Source: Chloroflexota bacterium (GTDB lineage: Bacteria; Chloroflexota; UBA6077; CF-72). Taken from it: a stretch of 6,114 bases of DNA. How positions within the stretch are numbered: the stretch's first letter is position 1; every line of letters starts with the position of its first letter. The stretch lies in assembly GCA_019242065.1 (NCBI GenBank), contig JAFAWJ010001175.1, forward strand, positions 1 through 6,114, written 5' to 3'. Under the pieces are notes generated by a model. That model was not told where the DNA came from and searched no databases. It saw only the letters and a program-made list of their open reading frames with translations. Shown in pieces: positions 1 to 6,114 of the stretch. A program made the translations under genes and the position numbers.

Positions 1-1233
1 GGGCGTCCGTATGACTTCTTTCGAGAACGGGTGCTGTTTCCGATTCGCGACGCACAGGGCCGCACGATCGCGTTTGGCGGCCGCGCGCTCGACGAGACGA
101 GCACGCCCAAGTACCTGAACTCACGCGACACGCTGCTGTTCCACAAACAGGAGACGCTGTTCGCGTTAGACCTGGCCCGCAAGCCGATGGCGCAGGAGCA
201 CCAGGTGATCGTGGTCGAGGGCTACATGGACGCCGCGATGGCGCATCAGCACGGATATCGCAACGTCGTTGCCACGTTGGGTACAGCCGTGACCGACCGT
301 CACCTGCGCCTGCTGCGGCGGCACGTCGACGAAATCATCCTGGCGCTCGACGCGGACGCCGCGGGTCAGGCCGCCACCTGGCGCGCGCTGCAACAAGCCG
401 ACGAGTCGCTGCGTGTTGGTTACAAGCCCGTGGTCGGTCCCAATGCGCGCCAGCAACGTTCAGCACCCGGACGCTGGGTGAAGTTGAAGGTCCTGGCGCT
501 GCCGAACGCCAAAGATCCCGACGAACTAATCCGCGGTGATGCGACGGCCTGGCCAACCCTGGTTCGCGAGGCGATCCCGGTTATAGACTTCGTGCTGCGG
601 CGGTTGGGGAGCCGACACGATCTGAACACGCCTCAGGGCAAGAGGGCCGCCGCCGAGGAGATGCTTCAGGTACTTGCGGGGATCGCGGATCCGATCGAGC
701 AGGACCACTTTGTTAACGAAGTGGCATCCCTGCTTGCGACGCGAACGGAGACAATTCGACAATTGCTACGGCGAAGCCGGCAGCCGCGGCCGGCCGCACC
801 TGTCCCCGCGCCCGTCGAGGTGCGCCCGGAGCCACTTGATACCTATTTGCTGGCACTTTTGACGCGACTGCACCACGAGCCCGATCTTGGCCCGGCGCCT
901 GACAACCTGGAATTCGTCCAGTCTGAGAATCGCGCCGTGTATCACTCGTTGGGCGGCCCGCTCGCACCCGAGCTCGAGCCGTTCAGTCGCCCCATCGCGC
1001 CCAAATTGATGGATGTCGAGCGTTTATCAGCTCGGGACTTCCAGCGTGAACTCGAAACCACACGGCTCCAGATCAGGAAACTGTTACTGATTCGTGAAAA
1101 AGAAGAGATCACCGCACTGGCACGCGAGGCGGACGTGTACGCGTGGTCGCAGAAATTGGACGAGCTGAGACGCGCGATCGGCGAAGTCGATCAGCTACTT
1201 TCGCCCGAGCGGGAAAGTGCAGGCATCAGGTGA
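1..1233 (+). CDS. dnaG: DNA primase DnaG, 3' part (N-terminus outside window)
   Basis: DnaG makes the short RNA primers for lagging-strand synthesis at the replication fork, working with the replicative helicase DnaB. The reading frame is open from base 1, so the gene begins upstream; 410 residues are visible. They start in the RNA-polymerase core ([11 protein letters not shown], then FGGRAL), followed by the TOPRIM domain with VVEGYMD (catalytic Glu at visible residue 73) and LALDADAAG (metal-binding Asp 117 and 119). The 44-residue Glu-to-Asp spacing equals that of E. coli DnaG, suggesting that about 190 N-terminal residues, including the CHC2 zinc finger, are missing. A basic, Pro/Gly-containing insertion (about residues 138-160) precedes [14 protein letters not shown] Pro-rich linker (about 260-278) leads to a helical, charged C-terminal domain, expected to bind DnaB. 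The stop codon overlaps the rpoD start by four bases. Identification is firm; only the cut end is uncertain. Confidence 0.97.
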   Translation, partial: GRPYDFFRERVLFPIRDAQGRTIAFGGRALDETSTPKYLNSRDTLLFHKQETLFALDLARKPMAQEHQVIVVEGYMDAAMAHQHGYRNVVATLGTAVTDRHLRLLRRHVDEIILALDADAAGQAATWRALQQADESLRVGYKPVVGPNARQQRSAPGRWVKLKVLALPNAKDPDELIRGDATAWPTLVREAIPVIDFVLRRLGSRHDLNTPQGKRAAAEEMLQVLAGIADPIEQDHFVNEVASLLATRTETIRQLLRRSRQPRPAAPVPAPVEVRPEPLDTYLLALLTRLHHEPDLGPAPDNLEFVQSENRAVYHSLGGPLAPELEPFSRPIAPKLMDVERLSARDFQRELETTRLQIRKLLLIREKEEITALAREADVYAWSQKLDELRRAIGEVDQLLSPERESAGIR

Positions 1234-2693
1234 CGGCGGATACACACAACGGCCTGGCCACGGGCCAGGACACCCCCACCCCTCAGGTCACATCCAGCGA
1301 AAATGACACGGCTGCGGCCACCGCCACGTTCAACGCGGCCTGGGTCGCGGGACCGCAGCCGGCCGCCCTCGCGGCCATCGCAGTCGCCGAAGAGCTCGAG
1401 GCGCCCACGGTCGTCCCCACCCGAGAGACGGGTGACGGCTTCGAAGACCACGTGCGCATGTACCTGCGCGAGATCGGCACCGTCCACCTGCTCACCTGGG
1501 ATGGCGAAAAGCGTCTGGCCCGCGCCATGGAAGCCGGCTCCTATCTGCAGGACGTCATCCGCCGCCACGTCGAGGCCGACGGACCACCGAGCGTGCGCGC
1601 CATGTACTGCGAGCTGTACCGCCGCCTGCGCAGCGTGTTTCGTTTCGCGCTGGCCGACGCGCAGGTCGATTCGCCCGAGGCCGACGGCAAAGCCGCCCTG
1701 CTGCGTGCGTCGCAGCTGGCAGACATGGACTCTGAGCACGTGCGCGCCGTGAGCGACCTGGCGAACGCGCTGCTCGAGGAAACCGAGCGCGGGCTGGTCG
1801 AAGCATCCATCCTGAGTCATATCCTGCCGCCAGATGCCCTGGACTGGTGCTCCGATCGGCAGACCGAGGGGCAGTTGCCCGAGATCGGCATCTTCGAGCT
1901 CGAGTATTTGGCCGTCGTGGACGCCGATACGCTCGACGAGGAGCTGGCGCAGGTCGAGTACGAGGCCAGTCGGGCGCGGCGTGACCTGATCGAAGCCAAT
2001 TTGCGCCTGGTCGTGTCGGTGGCCAAGAAGTACGTCGGCCGCGGCATGTCCCTCCTGGATCTCATCCAGGAGGGGAACATTGGCCTGATGCGGGCCGTGG
2101 AAAAGTTCGAGTTCCGCAAGGGCTTCAAGTTCAGCACGTATGCCACGTGGTGGATTCGGCAGGCCATCACGCGGGCGATCGCCGACCAGGCGCGCACGAT
2201 CCGCATCCCCGTGCACATGGTCGAGACGATCAACAAGCTGTCGCGGATCTCACGGCGCCTGGAGCAGGACATCGGCCGCGAGCCGGCCGACGAGGAGCTG
2301 GCCGCGGAGCTCGACCTGGGCGCCGATCGCGTGCGCGAGATCAAAAAGGCGGCGCAGGAGCCGGTCTCACTGGAGATCCCGGTCGGCTCTGAAGACGACA
2401 GTCACCTCGGCGACTTCGTGCCTGACGAGGCGTCGCTGAGTCCTGCGGACGTGGCGACACGGCAGATGCTCAAAGAGCAGATGGACGACGTGCTCGACTC
2501 GCTCACCAGCCGCGAGCGGCGGGTGCTGCAGCTGCGGTTTGGCCTGGAAGACGGCCGCCAGCGGACGCTGGAGGAAGTCGGTCGCGAGTTCGGGGTGACC
2601 CGCGAGCGGATCCGGCAGATCGAAGCCAAAGCGCTGCGCAAATTGCGGCATCCCACACGATCGCGCAAGCTCAGGGACTACTTCGACCACTAG
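1230..2693 (+). CDS. rpoD: Primary (group 1, sigma-70 family) RNA polymerase sigma factor
   Basis: This is the housekeeping sigma factor that directs RNA polymerase to -10/-35 promoters; 487 residues from the chosen GTG. Residues 2-70 are Ala/Thr/Pro-rich and show no recognisable region 1.1. Region 1.2 is at about 71-103 ([16 protein letters not shown]). A non-conserved, helix-prone insertion covers about 104-246. Region 2 is at 247-318 ([50 protein letters not shown]), region 3 at about 322-405 ([16 protein letters not shown]) and region 4 at about 415-485, with the -35-binding helix-turn-helix around 446-470 ([22 protein letters not shown]). Presence of region 1.2, full region 3 and the RIPVHMVE motif marks a primary sigma rather than an alternative or ECF factor. 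The frame is open upstream to another GTG at 1143 inside dnaG, but the GTG at 1230 gives a typical 4-base GTGA overlap and has a weak AGG (1221-1223) six bases upstream. Likely co-transcribed and translationally coupled with dnaG. Confidence 0.96.
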   Translation: MTADTHNGLATGQDTPTPQVTSSENDTAAATATFNAAWVAGPQPAALAAIAVAEELEAPTVVPTRETGDGFEDHVRMYLREIGTVHLLTWDGEKRLARAMEAGSYLQDVIRRHVEADGPPSVRAMYCELYRRLRSVFRFALADAQVDSPEADGKAALLRASQLADMDSEHVRAVSDLANALLEETERGLVEASILSHILPPDALDWCSDRQTEGQLPEIGIFELEYLAVVDADTLDEELAQVEYEASRARRDLIEANLRLVVSVAKKYVGRGMSLLDLIQEGNIGLMRAVEKFEFRKGFKFSTYATWWIRQAITRAIADQARTIRIPVHMVETINKLSRISRRLEQDIGREPADEELAAELDLGADRVREIKKAAQEPVSLEIPVGSEDDSHLGDFVPDEASLSPADVATRQMLKEQMDDVLDSLTSRERRVLQLRFGLEDGRQRTLEEVGREFGVTRERIRQIEAKALRKLRHPTRSRKLRDYFDH

Positions 2694-2709
2694 CGCGCAG
2701 TTCCCCAGA

Positions 2710-2742
2710 GGGGTCCCAATCGGAGTGTGGTTTGGGACTCCC
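2710..2742 (+). terminator. Hairpin downstream of rpoD, possible terminator without a U-tract
   Basis: GTCCCAA (2713-2719) pairs perfectly with TTGGGAC (2732-2738) around a 12-base loop. The stem can be lengthened by GGG (2710-2712) pairing with CCC (2740-2742) if T2739 bulges out, giving about ten pairs. It begins 16 bases after the rpoD stop, a natural place to end the dnaG-rpoD transcript. No T-run follows (CGTACCGTTGG comes next), so it is not a canonical intrinsic terminator. It could instead be an mRNA 3'-end stabiliser or a pause site. Confidence 0.35.
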
Positions 2743-2746
2743 GTAC

Positions 2747-2767
2747 CGTTGGACGGATTTCCCAACG
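2747..2767 (+). other. Second intergenic hairpin
   Basis: CGTTGG (2747-2752) is the exact reverse complement of CCAACG (2762-2767), with a nine-base loop. It sits only four bases after the preceding hairpin, so the two could stack as tandem stems. No T-run follows it either. A chance six-base stem is possible; the main support is its position in a symmetry-rich gap. Confidence 0.3.
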
Positions 2768-2802
2768 AGCGAGGGGGCTTCCGGTAGTAGGCGTGTACCC
2801 CT

Positions 2803-2808
2803 TACTAT
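2803..2808 (+). promoter_or_regulatory. Possible -10 element for the MBL gene
   Basis: TACTAT matches the TATAAT consensus at four of six positions, including the key A2 and T6, and lies in the only locally AT-richer patch of the gap. It is 54 bases upstream of the MBL start codon. No convincing -35 is visible: TTCCGG lies 18 bases upstream and matches TTGACA only at its first two positions. Tentative. Confidence 0.2.
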
Positions 2809-2844
2809 CACGGGAGTGGAACCGGTGTTCGACGGATACCACCG

Positions 2845-2859
2845 AGAGGGGTCCCCTCT
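2845..2859. promoter_or_regulatory. Perfect 7-1-7 palindrome over the MBL ribosome-binding region
   Basis: AGAGGGG-T-CCCCTCT is perfectly symmetric about T2852 and ends three bases before the GTG at 2863. The only purine-rich stretch resembling a Shine-Dalgarno sequence, GAGAGGGG (2844-2851), forms its left arm, 11 bases from the start codon. As DNA it looks like an operator for a dimeric regulator. As RNA it could fold as a six-pair stem with a three-base loop that hides the purine stretch and dampens translation. The symmetry is seen directly; either function is inference. Confidence 0.45.
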
Positions 2860-2862
2860 GGG

Positions 2863-3666
2863 GTGAACGTCTGGTCATTTGCCTCGGGCAGCGATGGCAA
2901 CTGTTACCTCGTCGAAAGCGAAGGCACCTCGCTGTTGGTCGAGTGCGGCCGACCCTACTCGCAGATCAAAGATTTTCTCGAAGGCATCGGCATCGAGCCC
3001 GAAATGCTAAGCGGGATCGTCCTCACCCACGCCCACGGCGACCACAGCCGCTCCGCGCGGGTGTTTTCGCAGACACATCGAACGCCGATCTACGCCTCGG
3101 GAGGGACCCTCGGTGCGCTCAATCTTGACGACCCGTCCCTGGCAAGGCCGCTGGAGTCCAACAAGAACTACGCCGTCGGCCAGATCGACCTCAAGCCCTT
3201 CGCCGTCCCGCACGACTGCCGCGAGCCGCTCGGCTTCCGTTTCGAATCCGGTACAGGCCGCGCCGCCGTCGCCACCGACCTGGGCTGGGTGCCCCACAAC
3301 GTCGCGCGCCAGTTCCGCGACCTCGACCTGCTGATCCTCGAAGCCAACTACGACCCGCACCTGTTGCACACCGGCTCGTATCCGTACTTCTTGAAGCAAC
3401 GCGTCTCAGGCACCTACGGCCACCTATCGAATGCCGCGGCGGGCGAGGCGATCGCCGCCTGCCATGATCGGCCGCCCGGCGTCGTGTGGCTCGCGCATTT
3501 GAGCGAGCACAACAACTCGCCCCGCCATGCGCTGCAGACCATCAGCCGCATCTTGCGCCGTCACGGGCTCGGCCACGTGCCGATCAAGACCACCCATCAC
3601 CGTCGCTCGAACCTGCGCTGGACCAGCGCCGTGGCCCGCGAACGCCAGCTGCCGCTCTTTGCATAA
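2863..3666 (+). CDS. YycJ/WalJ-like metallo-beta-lactamase-fold hydrolase with C-terminal clamp-binding-like motif
   Basis: A 267-residue single-domain MBL-fold protein with no signal peptide or membrane segment, so probably cytoplasmic. The start ASGSDGNCYLV (7-17) and the HxHxDH motif in LTHAHGDH (54-61: H56, H58, D60, H61) are followed by likely ligands H117 (VPHDC), D139 (ATDLG) and H212 (AHLSEHNN). GTYGHLSN (183-190) and AHLSEHNN are hallmarks of the YycJ/WalJ branch rather than of RNase Z, glyoxalase II or beta-lactamases. Some YycJ proteins have been described as DNA exonucleases linked to mismatch repair, and others as linked to the WalKR cell-wall system; here no WalKR genes are present. 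The protein ends in QLPLF-A (262-267), resembling the DNA polymerase beta-clamp-binding pentapeptide. The GTG at 2863 is the only usable start: an in-frame stop lies at 2788 with no ATG, GTG or TTG between. The fold is certain, the branch likely, the substrate unproven. Confidence 0.9.
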   Translation: MNVWSFASGSDGNCYLVESEGTSLLVECGRPYSQIKDFLEGIGIEPEMLSGIVLTHAHGDHSRSARVFSQTHRTPIYASGGTLGALNLDDPSLARPLESNKNYAVGQIDLKPFAVPHDCREPLGFRFESGTGRAAVATDLGWVPHNVARQFRDLDLLILEANYDPHLLHTGSYPYFLKQRVSGTYGHLSNAAAGEAIAACHDRPPGVVWLAHLSEHNNSPRHALQTISRILRRHGLGHVPIKTTHHRRSNLRWTSAVARERQLPLFA

Positions 3667-3703
3667 CGCCTTCGTCCGTTAGCATCCACACATCAACGCA
3701 CCC

Positions 3704-6114
3704 ATGTCACCGCTCTCCAGCGACGCGCTCCGGGCTGCCTTCATCGAGTTCTGGCAGGCCAAGGGCAGCCACTTGCAGCCGTCATCGAGCCTGATCCCGC
3801 ACAACGACCCGACCGTCTTGCTGACCACGGCAGGCATGCAGCAGTTCGTCCCCTACTTCCTGGGCAAAGAGCGCCCGCCGTACGTGCGCTACGTTTCGGT
3901 CCAGAAGTGCTTCCGCACCTCGGACATCGACGAGGTGGGCGACCGGAGTCACCTGACGTTCTTCGAGATGCTCGGCAACTTCTCGGTGGGCGACTACTTC
4001 AAGAAGGAAGTCATCCCCTGGGCGCTGGAGTTCGCCACGTCGACAATGGGCCTGGACCAGGACCGCATCTGGATCACCATCCACCTCACGGACGACGAAG
4101 CGAACGCGATCTGGTTACAGGCGGGCATCCCCCAGGAACGCATCAAGCGCTTCGGCGACGAGGACAACTGGTGGGGACCGCCAGGTGCCAGCGGACCATG
4201 CGGGCCGAACAGCGAGCTGTATTACGCGCAGCCGGGCTTTGCCTGCGGCTTCCCGGGCGATCCGGAAGGCTGCGACTGTGGTCGCCTCGAGTTCTGGAAC
4301 CTGGTGTTCATGCAGTACCACCAGGCCGAGAACGGCTCGCGTACCTTGCTGCCGCAGCCCAACGTCGATACGGGCATGGGCATGGAGCGGGCGACCGTGG
4401 TGACTCAGGGCCTGGAGTCGATTTATGACACCGACCTGTTTCGGCCGATCATTGTTGCCGCTGAGACGATTTCAGGGGTCAGGTACGGCAACAGCACTGG
4501 CAGTGACTACGCGTTGCGCGTCCTGGCCGACCACGCCCGCGCGATGACCTTTCTTGTCCTGGACGGCGTCGTGCCAGGCAACGGTGATCGCGAGTACGTG
4601 CTGCGCCGCATCGTGCGGCGGGCGATTCGCTACGCTCGGCAGCTGGGGATCGAACGTCCGTTTCTGGGCGAGCTGGTCGATGCCGTGGTGCGGCGCATGG
4701 GCGAGCACTACCCCGATTTTTTGCGCGAGGCGGGGCGGATCAAAGAGGTGCTTGCGGCCGAGGAGGAGCTGTTCAGTCGCACGCTGCAGGCGGGCTCGGC
4801 ACAGGTCGAACGGCTGATCGCCGAGGCAGGCTCGTCAAAAACAGTGTCGGGCGAAGATGTTTTTGATCTCTACCAGACCTATGGCTTCCCGCCTGAGTTG
4901 ACAGAAGAAATCCTGGGCGAGGCGGGCCTCACCTTCGAGCGCGCCGAATTCGACGCCGCCCTCGACGCCGAGCGCCACCGCGCCCGCCAGGCCGCCGTCG
5001 TTCGTACCCATCAAACCGGCGAGGGCGAGTTCGCCGACATCCCGCCCACCGAGTTCCTGGCCTGGACCAGCACCCAGGGCGACACGCGCGTCCTGGCCGT
5101 CCGCCGCGACGCCGACACCGCCCGCCTGCTGCTCGAAGCTTCTCCGTTCTACCCCGAAGGCGGCGGACAGGTGGGTGACACTGGCACGATCCGCACGCCG
5201 GGCGGCGTGTTCGTCGTCGAAGACACGCGCCCTGACGCCGCGGGCCACATCGTGCACTACGGTCACCTGGAGGGCGAGCTCCAGCCGGGCGAGCTGGCCC
5301 GCGCCGAGGTTGACGTCGAACGCCGCGATCGATCGCGGCGCCATCACACGGCCACGCATCTGCTGCATCGCGCCCTCAAGGACATCCTCGGCGAAGGCAC
5401 CAGTCAGCAGGGCTCGTACGTCGGACCCGATCAACTCCGCTTCGACTTCAACTACCCCCGCGGGCTGGATGCGGCGCAACTCCAGGCGCTCACCGACATC
5501 ATCAACGATCGCAGCATGGACGACCTGCCCGTGGACTGGGAGATCGTGCCCATGGACCGCGCCAGACAGCTGGGCGCGATCATGATGTTCGGCGAAAAGT
5601 ACGGCGACGACGTGCGCGTGGTGTCTATCGGCGACTACTCGCGTGAGCTGTGCGGCGGGACGCACACGCACCACTCGGGCGAGCTCGGCGCCGTGATGAT
5701 CGCCAGCGAGTCCGGCATCGGCTCTGGAAAACGCCGCATCCAGGCGCTGGCCGGTCCGGCGGCGCTGGCCTACCTGCGGGAGCGACTGCGGCTGCTCGAC
5801 ACCCTCGCGCAGCGAATTGGCGCCCGCAACCCCGAAGAGCTCGAGGCGCGGCTCGACGGCATGCTCGCCGAGATGGACACGCTTCGCAAAGAGCTGGAGC
5901 GTCGGCAGCAGCAGCAGGCCCACAATGCCGCCGGCGCCCTGGCCAGCAACGCACGCGTGGTTAATGGCGTGAACGTAGTCGCCGCCTCAGTCGACGGTAC
6001 CTCGCGTGACGACCTGGCCAAACTTGCCGACGCCGTCCGCGAGCAGCTGAAGTCAGGAGTGATTGTCCTGGCTGGCGGCCAGGATGGGCGCATCCCCCTC
6101 GTGGCCGAGGTGAC
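3704..6114 (+). CDS. alaS: Alanyl-tRNA synthetase, 5' part (C-terminal end outside window)
   Basis: AlaRS charges tRNA-Ala with alanine and clears mischarged Ser and Gly. The visible 803 residues cover almost the full family length (876 in E. coli); about 60-75 residues of the C-terminal C-Ala domain lie beyond the right edge. The class II catalytic domain shows LTTAGMQQF (40-48), motif 2 around FRTSDIDEVGD and HLTFFEMLGNFS (70-94), SGPCGPNSELYY (163-174) and motif 3 DTGMGMER (222-229). The tRNA-recognition region includes DGVVPGNGDREYVLRRI (287-303). The editing domain has SPFYPEGGGQVGDTG (480-494) and all four zinc ligands: H548 and H552 in HTATH, and C650 and H654 in CGGTH. A coiled coil (about 712-738) leads into C-Ala. 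ATG 3704 is the start: an in-frame TAG lies at 3680 with no start between, and the N-terminus aligns with the family. No Shine-Dalgarno sequence or T-box leader precedes it. It lies 37 bases after the MBL stop and may share its transcript. Confidence 0.98.
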   Translation, partial: MSPLSSDALRAAFIEFWQAKGSHLQPSSSLIPHNDPTVLLTTAGMQQFVPYFLGKERPPYVRYVSVQKCFRTSDIDEVGDRSHLTFFEMLGNFSVGDYFKKEVIPWALEFATSTMGLDQDRIWITIHLTDDEANAIWLQAGIPQERIKRFGDEDNWWGPPGASGPCGPNSELYYAQPGFACGFPGDPEGCDCGRLEFWNLVFMQYHQAENGSRTLLPQPNVDTGMGMERATVVTQGLESIYDTDLFRPIIVAAETISGVRYGNSTGSDYALRVLADHARAMTFLVLDGVVPGNGDREYVLRRIVRRAIRYARQLGIERPFLGELVDAVVRRMGEHYPDFLREAGRIKEVLAAEEELFSRTLQAGSAQVERLIAEAGSSKTVSGEDVFDLYQTYGFPPELTEEILGEAGLTFERAEFDAALDAERHRARQAAVVRTHQTGEGEFADIPPTEFLAWTSTQGDTRVLAVRRDADTARLLLEASPFYPEGGGQVGDTGTIRTPGGVFVVEDTRPDAAGHIVHYGHLEGELQPGELARAEVDVERRDRSRRHHTATHLLHRALKDILGEGTSQQGSYVGPDQLRFDFNYPRGLDAAQLQALTDIINDRSMDDLPVDWEIVPMDRARQLGAIMMFGEKYGDDVRVVSIGDYSRELCGGTHTHHSGELGAVMIASESGIGSGKRRIQALAGPAALAYLRERLRLLDTLAQRIGARNPEELEARLDGMLAEMDTLRKELERRQQQQAHNAAGALASNARVVNGVNVVAASVDGTSRDDLAKLADAVREQLKSGVIVLAGGQDGRIPLVAEV

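Larger units (their letters stand above)
2694..2862. other. Intergenic region between rpoD and the MBL gene, rich in dyad symmetry
   Basis: This is the only long non-coding gap in the window (169 bases). It holds a 15-base near-perfect inverted repeat at its two ends, two internal hairpins (2710-2742 and 2747-2767), a possible -10 element (2803-2808), and a perfect palindrome in front of the MBL start (2845-2859). Frames crossing it are short and arginine-rich and look like chance ORFs of high-GC DNA. It probably contains the 3' end of the dnaG-rpoD transcript and the promoter and leader of the MBL gene. A structured leader or small RNA is possible but cannot be shown from sequence alone. Confidence 0.7.
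2703..2863. repeat. 15-base inverted repeat bounding the intergenic region
   Basis: The left arm at 2703-2717 reads CCCCAGAGGGGTCCC. The right arm at 2849-2863 reads GGGTCCCCTCTGGGG, whose reverse complement is CCCCAGAGGGGACCC, a 14 of 15 match with an uninterrupted 11-base core. Because the core is itself symmetric, AGAGGGGTCCC also recurs as a direct repeat at 2707-2717 and 2845-2855. The last base of the right arm is the first base of the MBL start codon GTG. No target-site duplication is evident at the outer edges (TT on the left, TG on the right). The arms could be two protein-binding sites, the closing stem of an RNA, or the ends of a very small non-coding repeat element; sequence alone does not decide. 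Confidence 0.75.

Noticed and set aside
1143..1229. Upstream in-frame GTG at 1143 as the sigma factor start
   Set aside because: It would add 29 residues lying inside the conserved helical C-terminus of DnaG, with no ribosome-binding site; the GTG at 1230 forms a standard 4-base overlap.
1191..2216. 341-codon open frame on the minus strand, opposite rpoD
   Set aside because: It lies antisense to conserved sigma-factor sequence and its translation shows no recognisable motif; such long antisense frames are usual in GC-rich DNA.
2703..2863. The bracketed intergenic region as a miniature transposable element
   Set aside because: There are terminal inverted repeats but no target-site duplication at the edges, and the right arm runs into the start codon of the next gene; genome copy number would be needed, so I list it only as a repeat.
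2727..3128. 133-codon + frame covering the intergenic region and the start of the MBL gene
   Set aside because: It overlaps the conserved MBL N-terminus in another frame and becomes an arginine-rich shadow; no family resemblance.
3667..3703. T-box or other riboswitch upstream of alaS
   Set aside because: Only 37 bases separate alaS from the MBL stop, too short for a T-box, and no T-box sequence is seen.
3907..4428. 173-codon + frame inside alaS
   Set aside because: It is out of frame with the AlaRS catalytic core and its composition is that of a frame shadow (Gly/Arg/His/Pro-rich).
4835..5923. 362-codon open frame on the minus strand, opposite alaS
   Set aside because: It mirrors the AlaRS editing domain, whose zinc ligands and motifs are intact on the + strand; the antisense product is low-complexity (Ala/Val/Gly/Arg-rich) without family features.
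1..6114. tRNA or rRNA genes, CRISPR array, defence or phage genes
   Set aside because: No cloverleaf-like segment, regular spaced repeats, transposase, integrase or toxin-like ORF was found; coding density is almost fully explained by four housekeeping-type genes.

Overview
This is a high-GC bacterial window made of housekeeping information-processing genes, all on the + strand. There are four protein genes in order: the 3' two thirds of DNA primase (dnaG, cut by the left edge), a complete primary sigma factor (rpoD/sigA type), a complete YycJ/WalJ-like metallo-beta-lactamase-fold protein, and most of alanyl-tRNA synthetase (alaS, cut by the right edge). I see no tRNA, rRNA, CRISPR array, transposase, phage gene or other sign of a mobile accessory island.

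The organism is not identifiable with certainty. High GC, GTG starts, weak Shine-Dalgarno sequences, the dnaG-rpoD pair, a basic insertion in the primase after TOPRIM, and the AlaRS motif-2 variant FRTSDIDEVGD (not the RAGGKHNDLDNVG form of proteobacteria) point to a Terrabacteria-type lineage, with Chloroflexota as my best guess. That guess is inference from remembered family patterns, not a database result.

Layout: dnaG (1-1233) and rpoD (1230-2693) overlap by four bases (GTGA), so they are probably co-transcribed and translationally coupled, as in the classic macromolecular-synthesis arrangement that ties primase to the primary sigma factor. A 169-base gap (2694-2862) follows. It is rich in dyad symmetry: a 15-base inverted repeat at its two ends, two internal hairpins, and a perfect 7-1-7 palindrome directly in front of the next start codon. 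It probably ends the dnaG-rpoD unit and starts the next. The MBL gene (2863-3666) and alaS (from 3704) are 37 bases apart and may form a second unit.

The most interesting points are: (1) the MBL protein ends in QLPLF-A, a close match to the beta sliding clamp-binding pentapeptide, which would fit a nuclease recruited to replication or repair sites; (2) the symmetric repeat architecture in the rpoD-MBL gap, part of which covers the MBL translation start; (3) a sigma factor with an insertion of roughly 140 residues between regions 1.2 and 2 and no recognisable region 1.1. I found no convincing wholly new multi-gene system.
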